DNA of 36,760 nt from SKVR01 sp041642035 (GCA_041642035.1 JBEPXC010000007.1:1-36760), one strand, 5' to 3'. Positions 8,700-17,127 are shown, counted from the stretch's first letter. Notes: a model not told the origin generated them from the sequence alone. Made by a program: numbers and translations.

Positions 8700-8843
8700 G
8701 TGGTTGGACGAGCTGGAGTCGTCCGACCACGGGCAGGAGGTGCCAGAAGGAAAATCTGTGGCACCCCAATTCGTCAGCAAATACTCAAGAATCTTATCAA
8801 ATTTCTTATCAGCTCTTTTTGACCACTTAATTTCTAAAGCCAT
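8673..8843 (-). pseudogene. ParE/RelE-like toxin gene, truncated by a palindromic repeat
   Basis: Starting at the ATG that overlaps the antitoxin stop (reading aaATGGctttag), the frame gives MALEIKWSKRADKKFDKILE followed by YLLTNWGATDF, a typical beginning of a ParE/RelE-family toxin (EIKWSKRA, then an amphipathic helix). After residue 31 the frame enters the repeat at 8700-8749 and yields low-complexity sequence (TSCPWSDDSSSSNHF) before a stop at codon 57. Family members are about 95-100 residues, so roughly two thirds are missing, including the strands that carry catalytic residues. I infer that the repeat inserted into, or formed the edge of a deletion in, a working toxin gene. Confidence 0.7.
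8700..8749. repeat. 31-nt palindromic repeat plus tail, inside the toxin remnant
   Basis: GTGGTTGGACGA, GCTGGAG, TCGTCCGACCAC (8700-8730), followed by GGGCAGGAGGTGCCAGAAG. The palindrome is identical to the copy at 7858-7888 and shares its tail with the copy at 250-298. The arms pair with one G-T wobble. Confidence 0.85.
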
Positions 8844-9076
8844 TTACGATGTTTTTTTTTCATCTGGTCATGGTCAATTAAATGATCCGGATTCTCGCTC
8901 TCTTCGAAAGCGATCAACAATTCCTCCTGCTCATTTTTGTTTAAGCGGGCCCATAATTGACCATCACTGGTTTTTGCCCTTGATTTGATAATATCATAAA
9001 AATCCATCAAAAGGTTTTCATTGTCAATACTATCAATCAAATTATGGAAGTTCTTTTTTAGTTCTGTTGCATTCAT
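8834..9076 (-). CDS. Orphaned antitoxin of a ParE/RelE-type module
   Basis: An 80-residue acidic protein (MNATELKKNFHNLIDSIDNE at the start, then a helix-rich middle and NKNEQEELLIAFEESENPDH). This resembles the short antitoxins that Bacteroidota place directly before ParE/RelE toxins. Its stop codon overlaps the start of the truncated toxin at 8843, the standard arrangement. Such antitoxins bind and neutralise the toxin and repress their own promoter. With the toxin broken the gene is probably a relic, though it could still neutralise a related toxin elsewhere. A TATCTTTG -7 element lies 41 nt upstream. Confidence 0.75.
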   Translation of the reverse strand: MNATELKKNFHNLIDSIDNENLLMDFYDIIKSRAKTSDGQLWARLNKNEQEELLIAFEESENPDHLIDHDQMKKKHRKWL

Positions 9077-9116
9077 ATTTCTGGAGTTTAGCTGATTGCG
9101 GTGGTCATCCTTTTGT

Positions 9117-9124
9117 CAAAGATA
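9117..9124 (-). promoter_or_regulatory. -7 promoter element of the antitoxin gene
   Basis: On the minus strand TATCTTTG matches TAnnTTTG exactly and lies 41-48 nt before the antitoxin ATG. A TTTG at the expected -33 distance is missing. Confidence 0.4.
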
Positions 9125-9178
9125 CAAAATAATGTTTTTTGTTTGTTGTTTCTTGTCTGCTGTTGACTCCTCTATTCT

Positions 9179-9282
9179 CGTGATCCTGGAATGCTCCAGG
9201 CAGGTCCGATAGAAAGGTGAACATCCCCTATCCACACGATGCTATGCCGATGAGAAGAAATGAGAAGAGGGAAAGCAGATAG
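9179..9282 (+). pseudogene. Internally deleted second copy of the DUF4174 locus
   Basis: Bases 9179-9236 copy 7955-8012 (2 mismatches in 58), and 9237-9282 copy 8417-8462 (1 mismatch in 46), which is the last 14 codons and stop of the DUF4174 gene. The 404 bases between them in the original (8013-8416), including the start codon and most of the gene, are absent. It cannot encode the protein. The near identity says that the duplication is recent. Confidence 0.85.
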
Positions 9283-10033
9283 AGGCGGCCATTATGAATG
9301 GGTGCGGCAAGTCACAGGTGGCGATCCCAATCCGGTATTAAGCGATTATTGATATCTACCCGTGGATACAAATACCGGATGGTATGAGAGCAGAACCTGA
9401 CACGGGTAACTGACAAACAAGAGGGTATTGAGGAAAAGAGCGGAAATGTCCGGAAAAGTGCGGAAAGCTGTCATGACAGGTTGTCATATTGTACGGAAGA
9501 GTACGGAAGGGGTATGTGATGGACTGATTCTTGCCTTTTGAGGCTTACTATAATCTGTATTCGGTATACCTTAAAAAGTACGGATATCGCTCTTTGTTCA
9601 TCTTTGATTACACTGATTATCAACACTCTCATGTGTGAAATGCCCCGGATTGAATGATTGGTTCATTTCTTCCAGAGTTAAAGGGAACGAACGTGTTGCC
9701 TTATATATATCACATGAGAAAGCTCCAGGCCTGGATGGGGTATTATAAAATCGCAGGCGGAATGTTCTTTGACATCCTGGAAAATAAAATTTAAGCTTCA
9801 GGAGAAGAAGGAGGAGCAGTGGGCTCATTCTCTTCCCTGAATGATGGATTGGTTTGGATATTTGCTTTTGGAGGGTAAAAGCAGGTTATGGTTGAATGCA
9901 ATTTACAAATATGTTTCGTCTATAGATGGTTCAGGTGAAGCATGAATGAAACCAAACCAATTCATCACAATAAAACAGAAGAGCAGCTTCTTCTTTGGTC
10001 GTAATGCAGGCGATTGCAACTCCCATGTTTTTG
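9283..10033. other. Gene-poor stretch with short direct repeats
   Basis: No gene could be supported. Around 9433-9510 there are several close repeats of CGGAAA/CGGAAG (GAGCGGAAATGTCCGGAAAA, GTGCGGAAAG, GTACGGAAGAGTACGGAAGG) and TGTCATGACAGGTTGTCAT. Open frames here are short and interrupted on both strands. The stretch from 9520 to 10030 has no recognisable feature. Confidence 0.4.
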
Positions 10034-10067
10034 GTCGTCCTGCGAGAGTTTTAGCTCGCAGGACGAC
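10034..10067. repeat. Perfect 13-bp hairpin (REP-like)
   Basis: GTCGTCCTGCGAG, loop AGTTTTAG, then CTCGCAGGACGAC. The arm motif also occurs as partial copies near 8632 and 21301. It lies about 200 nt before the SEC-C gene and has no T-run, so it is more likely an interspersed repeat than a terminator. Confidence 0.75.
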
Positions 10068-10237
10068 TTCATGGAAAAATGAAAAGTCCTCCTTCTTTGA
10101 GCATCTGTTATCTGTGGTAAATAAATAACTGCCTTCTTTTGACCTGGATCCTACCCTGATGATACAACACTGAAAAGAGGCTGCAGAGAATTTCTCCCGG
10201 ATATCCTCATAAAATTCATTAATTGCCTTATTCTGTT

Positions 10238-10245
10238 TATATTTG
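10238..10245 (+). promoter_or_regulatory. -7 promoter element of the SEC-C gene
   Basis: TATATTTG is an exact TAnnTTTG match 24 nt before the ATG, which would give a leader of roughly 15-20 nt. No clear TTTG is found at -33. Confidence 0.4.
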
Positions 10246-10269
10246 AGAAAATTAAACAGATTATAATAA

Positions 10270-11472
10270 ATGGCTGGAAACATCGGAAAAAGAACAGATG
10301 AACCCATTGGGATGAAAAAGGTTTTGCTTGAGGAGTTGCTTATGCAATCTACCCGTGCGGAGCTGATAAATACCGCAGAGATACTGGCAATCAAAATAAA
10401 GAAGAGTCAGACAAAAGGACTGATAGCCCGGGAGATGGCCCGTACCATTCTGGATGTTCCTTATGTTTTACTTTCTCAACTTCCCCTGCAGGAACTGCTG
10501 AAACTTAGAGGGATGGTGTATGCCAAAGATCACGCTGTGCCTTTTACCACCTCTTTCATTGTGTCGCCCACCGTGCAGATCGGGCTCAGCGATATTAGCT
10601 TCGATGGCCAGCAATATAAAGAGTACATTACGCCCGATTTGGCAAAGGCAATAGAACCATTGCTTGAAACGGTCGAAAAGCATTTCGATGTCAAAAGATA
10701 CCACCACGAGCAACTGATCATTGGACTTCTAAATCTTTATGGTCTCCTGGATATGCAGGAGTTGCAGGAGTTAGCAGCCTTTCATGAGCCCCAACTGAAC
10801 TCCTCAGCACTTGAGCTTGCCATCATGTGTTCCTATGTTTTGAAAAGCTGCGAAATGGTCGCCGCCGGAAAGCTTCTTTATTGCTCCCCCTACCTTGACC
10901 AACCTGAACACCTGCTCAAAGAGATCAGCCAGCGAAAAACCATCAAAAAGGCCAGGTTTACTCTTAATGAGATTCTCGATGCCGGGGTATGGGGGTCAGC
11001 CTTACCTCCTGTCAATCAGCAAACCTCTTCGCTACGCCATGAGCTGGGCAGGCTTAAAAAAACAGATGAAGAAATAACCGCCTTGCTGACTGATTTATGG
11101 ATGCTGCTCAACAATGACCTTGACCCATTGGCCATGCTTATGGAAATTATTGAGGAAAACCCAACGACATTAGAAGAGGTCAACCGCTTAATGGCTGTAT
11201 TCATTCAATGGAGTAACGCACTCCCACGATGGATTCTTAAGGCAAATTCCAGCCACTATGTGTTTGAAACCTATGAGAGACCAGCTCTTCAAAAACGCCC
11301 CCCTACTCTTGTCATGCGTCCTGATTCAGCAGCTGCCAATATCTCTCAGGAAGAAGTTAATCGTATGTGGGAAGGGGCACAATCCGACTCTATACCAAAG
11401 GTGGGCCGCAATGAAGCATGTCCCTGCAAGAGCGGTAAAAAATTTAAACACTGCTGCCTGAAAAAACAGTAA
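10270..11472 (+). CDS. SEC-C motif protein of unknown function
   Basis: A 400-residue cytoplasmic protein ending in a SEC-C zinc motif: GRNEACPCKSGKKFKHCC, with the CxC and HC ligands a short distance apart at residues about 380-396. This motif, first seen at the SecA C-terminus, binds zinc and often mediates contact with SecB, ribosomes or nucleic acid. The first 370 residues are largely helical (for example LLEELLMQSTRAELINTAEI, then KIKKSQTKGLIAREMART) and not recognised as a named domain. The early helices resemble a small Rho-N or SAP-like fold, but that is a guess. It is a monocistronic gene with its own -7 element, followed by a G+C-rich hairpin. The function cannot be assigned. Confidence 0.8.
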   Translation: MAGNIGKRTDEPIGMKKVLLEELLMQSTRAELINTAEILAIKIKKSQTKGLIAREMARTILDVPYVLLSQLPLQELLKLRGMVYAKDHAVPFTTSFIVSPTVQIGLSDISFDGQQYKEYITPDLAKAIEPLLETVEKHFDVKRYHHEQLIIGLLNLYGLLDMQELQELAAFHEPQLNSSALELAIMCSYVLKSCEMVAAGKLLYCSPYLDQPEHLLKEISQRKTIKKARFTLNEILDAGVWGSALPPVNQQTSSLRHELGRLKKTDEEITALLTDLWMLLNNDLDPLAMLMEIIEENPTTLEEVNRLMAVFIQWSNALPRWILKANSSHYVFETYERPALQKRPPTLVMRPDSAAANISQEEVNRMWEGAQSDSIPKVGRNEACPCKSGKKFKHCCLKKQ

Positions 11473-11529
11473 GAGCTTTTGTATGCGAACTGTACAATGC
11501 CTGTCGCCACAAGCCAGCACTGAACCCTT

Positions 11530-11551
11530 CCCTCCCTGCCTGTAGGGAGGG
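11530..11551. repeat. G+C-rich hairpin after the SEC-C gene
   Basis: CCCTCCCT, loop GCCTGT, AGGGAGGG: a perfect 8-bp stem 58 nt past the stop codon. CCCTTC at 11525 and GAAGGG further on (around 11557) extend an outer pairing. No T-run follows directly. It may act as a weak terminator, but the sequence type (followed by GGGGGGGTGGGTC) looks like an interspersed repeat common in Bacteroidota. Confidence 0.5.
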
Positions 11552-11631
11552 TACCCGAAGGGGGGGTGGGTCAATTTGGGTCAAAAAAACAACAAAAAAA
11601 ATTATACTTTTACAAATAAATAGTGTCAAGA

Positions 11632-12735
11632 ATGAAAAGAACGTTGAAAATACTCCTTTGGATTGTCATCTTGCTCGTGGTGGTGGCAGCAGGCGTGGGC
11701 TATTATGTAAACCAACAAACCGGGAAGCTGGATTCGCAGGAAGAGCGCAGGGCGGAATTTTCCGAACTTTCATACTATTCTTCGGAGACCGATGCATTCA
11801 TCAGTCCCGAACCGCTGCCTTTCTATCCCGAACAAGTCACCGGTGGCGATCCGGGCTTTGTAAGGTTTTTCAAAACCTCGCCCTATGCACCCGGGCATTC
11901 GCTGCCCAAACAGATGCTTTCGAAAAGTGACTTTTCACAAACCCCTGCCCCCTTTGCAGCCCGTTGGTTTGGGCACTGCGCCCTGATGATTGAGCTGGAT
12001 GGAAAACGGATCCTCATGGACCCGGTATTTGGAAATGCCGGTCCCCTGCCCATGATTGCCAGGAGGTATGACGTGTCGCCGCTGAAAAAGGAGGATCTGC
12101 CCCATCTGGATATCGTAATCATTACCCATGATCATTACGATCACCTGGAAAAGGCCACCATTCAATACCTGGCCGATAAAGATATCGCCTTTATCGTGCC
12201 CCTGGGTGTAGGTGCCCGTTTGCAGGGGTGGGGCGTTGACCGGGAGAAAATCACCGAGCTGGGCTGGAATGAGCAAAAGAAGATTGGTTCGGTAACCATA
12301 ACGGCCTGCCCGGCCATTCACTACTCGGGAAGAAGCAACAACGACCGCAACAGGACCCTCTGGGCCTCCTGGGTAATCAAAGGCACGGATAAGAACCTCT
12401 TTGTGAGTGGCGATATGGGTTACGGCAGCCATCTGAAAGAGATCGGTAAGGAATATGGCCCCTTCGACATGGCCTTTGTTGAGATTGACGGCTGGAACAA
12501 GGGATGGCCTTTAACCCATCTCTTTCCCAACGAGGTAATTGCCCTGTGTAAGGATGTAGATACCCGGCTGCTATTTCCCACGCACTGGGCCACTTTCGAC
12601 CTGGCCTTACACCCATGGAATGAATCGATACAGCTGGTGGCCGATCTGGCTGCAGAAAATGATATCGAACTGGTGGCGCCCATAATGGGTGAAGAGGTGG
12701 TGCCGGGGGTAAGTGAAACAGTGAAGTGGTGGTAG
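11632..12735 (+). CDS. Membrane-anchored MBL-fold metallohydrolase (NAPE-PLD/UlaG-like)
   Basis: A hydrolase of the metallo-beta-lactamase fold with an N-terminal membrane anchor (residues about 5-25, LKILLWIVILLVVVAAGVGY). The metal motif is THDHYDHL (H166, H168, D170, H171). Later ligand motifs are AIHYSGR, VSGDMGYG and PTHWATFDLALHP near the C-terminus. WFGHCALMIELDGKRILMDP and RNRTLWASWVI are typical of the NAPE-phospholipase D / RomA-like branch, which hydrolyses phosphodiesters, but the substrate here is not known. The active site probably faces the periplasm, given the anchor. An in-frame GTG at 11623 would add three residues; I prefer the ATG at 11632 because it is followed by a basic MKRTLK signal anchor. 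It is convergent with the receptor gene downstream, 11 nt apart. Confidence 0.85.
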   Translation: MKRTLKILLWIVILLVVVAAGVGYYVNQQTGKLDSQEERRAEFSELSYYSSETDAFISPEPLPFYPEQVTGGDPGFVRFFKTSPYAPGHSLPKQMLSKSDFSQTPAPFAARWFGHCALMIELDGKRILMDPVFGNAGPLPMIARRYDVSPLKKEDLPHLDIVIITHDHYDHLEKATIQYLADKDIAFIVPLGVGARLQGWGVDREKITELGWNEQKKIGSVTITACPAIHYSGRSNNDRNRTLWASWVIKGTDKNLFVSGDMGYGSHLKEIGKEYGPFDMAFVEIDGWNKGWPLTHLFPNEVIALCKDVDTRLLFPTHWATFDLALHPWNESIQLVADLAAENDIELVAPIMGEEVVPGVSETVKWW

Positions 12736-12746
12736 ATGGCCGGGAG

Positions 12747-15134
12747 TCAGAACACGATCCTATACAGAATGTCGGGCATCAAACCAAACTGGTAAACGGT
12801 TTTAAGGCTGTCGGTAGTGGGGTCGTATTTCATGAAAAATGGGTTTTGACGGTTTGTGAGGTTGTTTATGGTGATGGCAATTTCCTGGGTTGATGATTTG
12901 CCAATAAACCTGATGCCGGTACGCAGATTTATATTCATGTACATGGGCATTTGTAGTGAATTGGCCCGGGTTTCATCGTATTGGGTATAGCCTATGGATC
13001 GGGATGCTTCCCTATCGATGGGTGAGTAGCGCTTGCCCCCGGCAAGGTTGAATTTCCCATCCACAGTCAGTCTTTTCATATACCGACCTTTCCCTGACCC
13101 TATCCTGAATTCTTTACCACCCAGCAGGTTAAACACATAATTTCCATTGAAAGCGGTATTTCTGAGTACATTATCGCTACCGCGGTACTTCGACTCAAAC
13201 AGCGAAAGGGTAGACAGGAAATAGGTGCCTTTATTCATAAACTTTTCGGCGGTAATTTCTACACCATAGTTAAAGCCGCTCCCCCCATTGGTTAAGGCTC
13301 CAAATTCGAGGCTGGATGACGATGCCCTGTTGAGCATGGAAAAAGAGCCGGGTTGCGATTCAACCAAAGCATCGCGTATCAACTGATAATAGGCTTCGGT
13401 TTTCAACCTTATTTTCCCTGAAAAGACTTTATCATAACTGAGCACAAAATGATGACTTTTTGTAAAACCAAGGTTTTTATTTGGGCTAATGTAAAAACCA
13501 TCCTCATTCAAAACCTTGCTGTGTAGCACTTCCACTGGTGTGGAGAGAGAATGCAGGCCATAAGCCAGGCTAAAGGTATTACCTGCAACCGGTTCCCAGT
13601 TTAGACCGGCACGAGGTTCTAGGGTAATGTTTCCTGTGGAATACTGGTAGTTGGAGCTGACGCCCAGATTGAATTTAAGCTCCCGGCTGACCCTGTGTTG
13701 CCACTGCATGTATGGATGGGCAATGTAATCGCTGCCATGAAAATCGCGCAGGGTCCTGAAAGCTCCTGATGAAGCTTGCAGCACGCTATCGTTAAGCCTG
13801 AAATCCTGTCTTTCGAGGGTTAAACCGGTACGGATGCTGTTTCGGCTGTTCAATCTTGTATTGATGAATATCCTTGCTGCATAACGGGTTCTTTGAAAAC
13901 CGGACGCCGACCAAAGGTGGGGAGAGCGGGTGGTGTTGCTGACCGAGTCAACCCGGTAAAAATTACCCACCCTTGAAGCCGAAAGGATTATCTTGAAATA
14001 AGAGCTGTTGCCCAGGGTGCGGGTATGGATTAGCCCGATCACACCACTTTTGTTATCGATGTATTCATCGGTATCATAATTCAGCAATGCCGCCATATCG
14101 GGTTTCCCTTTTGAAGTATCTCTTGTGCTTTCGAGCCAGTCGATGCGGTTGGTTCCTCCAAAACCAATGATGGATGTGGTACCTTTTCCGTCTGAAGGGA
14201 AGTTCAGCTTAAACAGTCCATCCTGGTATGTGGGCAGAGAAGCCATCTGAAGATCAACCACTGCATTGAGCAGCTGTGCTGTTGAGTACCTGTAATTGAC
14301 CAGGTAAGAAGAGCCTTTATCAACTGAAATGGGACCTTCGGCACTAAGTTCCGTACCCATCAGGGCAAACTGGCCGATAAACTCATGCTGTTGGTTATTG
14401 CCATTGCGGGTTTTCAGGTCGAAGATGCCCGATGTGGTATTGTTGTACTCTGCCGGGAATGCACCGGTTATGAAATCAGAATTTGCCAGCACATTAACAT
14501 TGAGCATGCTCACAATACCCCCGGAGGCACTGCCATCGCCAAAGTGGTTGGGGTTGGGTATATCGATGCCATCGAGCCTGAAAAGCATTCCAATGGGTGA
14601 GTTTCCGCGGATCACGATTTCGTTTTGGGTATCGTCGGTTGATTTTACTCCAGCAAAATTCATGGCCAGGCGCGAAACATCATAGCCTGCCCCGGCATAA
14701 CGTTGTGCTTCTTCAACCGAAAAGGTTCGGGCGCTGGCCGAAGCAAAGGGGTTAATAGGTTTTTCCTTATCGCTTTCGGCCCTTACCACCACGCCCTGAA
14801 GTGATATGGCACTTTCAACCAGCTCAACATTAACTATGGTTTCACGTCCCGATGTTATTTCAAGATTGGGAATAGTTATACTTTCGTATCCAACAAAGCT
14901 TATCTGAAGGCTTGCCCTGCCGATGGGTACGTTGCTCATCCGGAAATTGCCGGCATCATCGGAAATGGCTCCCTGCAGGGTAGCGTTGGTTTGTAAGGCG
15001 ATATTGGCAAAAGCGACGGGTTGGTGGGTTTCTTTGTCAGTGATCGTTCCCCTTAGGGTTTGGGTATAATGCTGGGTGTGTCCGGGAATTACAAATGCAT
15101 AGATTAGAATGGAGAAAATTGCGAACGGTTTCAT
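12747..15134 (-). CDS. TonB-dependent receptor with carboxypeptidase-like N-terminal domain
   Basis: A 795-residue outer-membrane receptor. It has a signal peptide (residues 1-20), a carboxypeptidase regulatory-like domain (about 26-110: GTITDKETHQPVAFANIALQ, then SFVGYESI), a plug domain (about 125-235: SRLAMNFAGVKSTDDTQNEI, VIRGNSPIGMLFRLDGIDIP) and a 22-strand barrel ending in an aromatic residue (YRIVF). Such proteins import substrates with energy from TonB-ExbBD. It is smaller than SusC, no SusD gene is adjacent, and the ligand is unknown. The gene lies 195 nt downstream of the regulator at 15330-17108 in the same orientation, an arrangement often seen for this regulator type. The C-terminus is complete. 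Confidence 0.9.
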   Translation of the reverse strand: MKPFAIFSILIYAFVIPGHTQHYTQTLRGTITDKETHQPVAFANIALQTNATLQGAISDDAGNFRMSNVPIGRASLQISFVGYESITIPNLEITSGRETIVNVELVESAISLQGVVVRAESDKEKPINPFASASARTFSVEEAQRYAGAGYDVSRLAMNFAGVKSTDDTQNEIVIRGNSPIGMLFRLDGIDIPNPNHFGDGSASGGIVSMLNVNVLANSDFITGAFPAEYNNTTSGIFDLKTRNGNNQQHEFIGQFALMGTELSAEGPISVDKGSSYLVNYRYSTAQLLNAVVDLQMASLPTYQDGLFKLNFPSDGKGTTSIIGFGGTNRIDWLESTRDTSKGKPDMAALLNYDTDEYIDNKSGVIGLIHTRTLGNSSYFKIILSASRVGNFYRVDSVSNTTRSPHLWSASGFQRTRYAARIFINTRLNSRNSIRTGLTLERQDFRLNDSVLQASSGAFRTLRDFHGSDYIAHPYMQWQHRVSRELKFNLGVSSNYQYSTGNITLEPRAGLNWEPVAGNTFSLAYGLHSLSTPVEVLHSKVLNEDGFYISPNKNLGFTKSHHFVLSYDKVFSGKIRLKTEAYYQLIRDALVESQPGSFSMLNRASSSSLEFGALTNGGSGFNYGVEITAEKFMNKGTYFLSTLSLFESKYRGSDNVLRNTAFNGNYVFNLLGGKEFRIGSGKGRYMKRLTVDGKFNLAGGKRYSPIDREASRSIGYTQYDETRANSLQMPMYMNINLRTGIRFIGKSSTQEIAITINNLTNRQNPFFMKYDPTTDSLKTVYQFGLMPDILYRIVF

Positions 15135-15329
15135 GAGACATCAAAATTTTAAAAGGTTTTTTGATGCAAAGTACCCATGCCTGAAACTGATAATCGCCTT
15201 TTGGTGTAGGGATGAACCACAATTCAGACGAATCGCTGGCTTGCTTCTGATTATTAATCACATAGAAGACTCTTAATACCCCAGGAATTGGGTACGTGAA
15301 AATTGGCGGACTTTTATCACGGAGCATCT

Positions 15330-17108
15330 TTATTCAACTCGCTTGTAATACTCCGAAGGCGTTGCCCCCATCATCCTTTTAAAAAAAGCGTTGAAAGTTG
15401 TTTTGGAGTTGAAGCCGCACTCGTAAGCCAATCCAAGAATGGATAAATGTGCGTATTTGGAATTTTTACAAAGCTGCTGAAACTCTTTTAGACGAAAAGA
15501 GTTCACATAATCGTAGAAGTTTTTGTGGAGATGTTCGTTGAGAAACTGTGATAGCTGGTTGGTGGTGATGTCAATCATTTCAGCAAGCTCGGGAGAACTC
15601 AGGCGGGAATTGAAGAATGGTTTTTCCTTTTCCATGACCTTCGTGAGCCTCGTGGCAATTTCCTTTGCTTGTTGTTTTGTAAATGGTGAGCGTTTATACT
15701 TGGTCTCGGTTTCCTGCCATTCAAAATTCAGGCTTCCCAAAGCATCCTGGATCCGTGAATCATCGCGCAAGGAATCAAAAGCACAATCGATTTTGGCAAA
15801 AAGCAAGGGAGAGGCTCTGAATTGAACACCCTTACAGAAGTATTCTATGGCTTTTTCTTTTTCCCCCAGGTTTATGTATATCTTGCACAGGTAATAGTAA
15901 AAGGGCATTCCCATTTGGGTGTTGTGTTGCAACGCTTGTTCCAATACCTCAATTTCATGGATTGCCTGGGTATAATCTCCTTTGATGGAAAAGAACAAAC
16001 CCCTGATATAAGGAATGAGATAAGCGAAGCTTTCAATCTTCTCCTTTTCACCAATAATGCTCCAGGATTCATCAAAGCGATTGAGTTTACAAAGGGTTTC
16101 GACACTGAGAAAGAAATGTGCATCCCAAAGCGAAAGGGTGTTGAAGCTCTTGTTTACCAGCTCCATGGCCTTTTCGTTTTCATTAATCAATGAATATAAA
16201 AAACCAATACAGTACTCCGTAACCTCGTCGTATGGGTTAAGTCGCTGGGCATGAAAAAGGTATTGGAAAGCTTCATCAATACGTCCCAATCCCATAAATA
16301 TCAATCCTTTCTCCACAAAGGCTTCGGCATTGTTTGGCTTTAGTTCAATGCAATGGTTGATATTTTGAAGAGCCAGGGGGAGATTCCAATCTATCCAAAA
16401 GTTTTTACCCGAAATAAGCATATAAATCTCCGGGGTATTGGGGTTGAGCCGCATGAGGATCCTGATGTATTCCTCTATTTTTTTATTTCCTTTTATGGGA
16501 TCGAACGCTCCCACAGAACTCAACCAGGTATAAGCGTTGCAGAGGCCAATGTATGCTTTTTCGAAATTGGGATCGATGGTGATGGCCTGCTCAAAGTGCG
16601 ATATCATTTGCTGCTTGTTGCTGATTACAAACTTATTGAGGAGATATTGTCCTTTCAGGTAATGGTCAAGGGCCAGGGTATTTTCAATCACATTCTCTTT
16701 TTGCCTGGCAGGCTGCCTGATCTTGCTGTTTATTTTTTCAGCAATAATCAAGGCTATTTCATCCTGCAGGATAAAGATATCCTTGAGTTGGCGATCCCAG
16801 GTTTCCGACCACATATGAAACCCGTCTTCAGCCGTGATAAGCTGTGCGGTTATGCGCACCATTTCACCCGACCGGCGAATGCTTCCTTCCAGTACATGGA
16901 ACACGTTGAGTTTTCGGCCGATCTCCCTTATGTCAACAGGTTGATTTTTAAAGGCAAAGGAGGATGTCCGGGAAATCACGAGCAAATCTTCATACCTGCA
17001 CAGGGCATTGATGATCTGCTCGGTAATACCATCGCTGAAATATTCATTTTCCTTGTCAGAGCTGATATTCAGAAAGGGTAAGACGGCAATGCTAAACCTT
17101 GAAATCAT
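15330..17108 (-). CDS. TolB-like/TPR/AraC-type transcriptional regulator
   Basis: A 592-residue three-part regulator. Residues 1-125 are a TolB/FlgO-like domain (SIAVLPFLNISSDKENEYFS, DGITEQIINAL, then ISRTSSFAFKNQ and LEGSIRRSGEMVRITAQL). Residues about 130-470 are TPR-type helical repeats (GLCNAYTWLS, KPNNAEAFVEKGLIFMGLGR). The last 95 residues are an AraC-family HTH pair (LAEMIDITTNQLSQFLNEHL, then ILGLAYECGFNSKTTFNAFF and ATPSEYYKRV). No membrane segment is seen, so it should act in the cytoplasm. The DNA-binding domain is intact, and it probably controls the receptor gene downstream. The protein starts at an ATG 19 nt after an exact -7 element, which implies a very short leader. What ligand or partner the TolB-like domain senses is unknown. 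Confidence 0.87.
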   Translation of the reverse strand: MISRFSIAVLPFLNISSDKENEYFSDGITEQIINALCRYEDLLVISRTSSFAFKNQPVDIREIGRKLNVFHVLEGSIRRSGEMVRITAQLITAEDGFHMWSETWDRQLKDIFILQDEIALIIAEKINSKIRQPARQKENVIENTLALDHYLKGQYLLNKFVISNKQQMISHFEQAITIDPNFEKAYIGLCNAYTWLSSVGAFDPIKGNKKIEEYIRILMRLNPNTPEIYMLISGKNFWIDWNLPLALQNINHCIELKPNNAEAFVEKGLIFMGLGRIDEAFQYLFHAQRLNPYDEVTEYCIGFLYSLINENEKAMELVNKSFNTLSLWDAHFFLSVETLCKLNRFDESWSIIGEKEKIESFAYLIPYIRGLFFSIKGDYTQAIHEIEVLEQALQHNTQMGMPFYYYLCKIYINLGEKEKAIEYFCKGVQFRASPLLFAKIDCAFDSLRDDSRIQDALGSLNFEWQETETKYKRSPFTKQQAKEIATRLTKVMEKEKPFFNSRLSSPELAEMIDITTNQLSQFLNEHLHKNFYDYVNSFRLKEFQQLCKNSKYAHLSILGLAYECGFNSKTTFNAFFKRMMGATPSEYYKRVE

Positions 17109-17127
17109 GGGTGGTTTTTTCTTTCTT

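Noticed and set aside
8547..8822. 91-codon plus-strand frame
   Set aside because: It is antisense to the toxin remnant and passes through the palindromic repeat; not protein-like.
9598..9828. 76-codon minus-strand frame
   Set aside because: Low-complexity start (a run of leucines from a GGAGAAG-rich stretch), no ribosome site and no recognisable family.
10034..10067. Rho-independent terminator
   Set aside because: The stem is perfect but no T-run follows, no gene ends just before it on either strand, and partial copies occur elsewhere, so it is listed as a repeat.
9903..10394. 163-codon minus-strand frame upstream of and overlapping the SEC-C gene
   Set aside because: It runs through the hairpin repeat at 10034-10067 and overlaps the start and promoter of a clear gene on the other strand; the translated text shows no domain and is shaped by the repeat.
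11935..12432. 165-codon minus-strand frame inside the MBL-fold gene
   Set aside because: A mirror frame of a well-supported gene with intact metal-binding motifs.
16353..17081. 242-codon plus-strand frame inside the AraC-type regulator
   Set aside because: Antisense to a gene with three recognised domains; no family similarity seen in the mirror frame.
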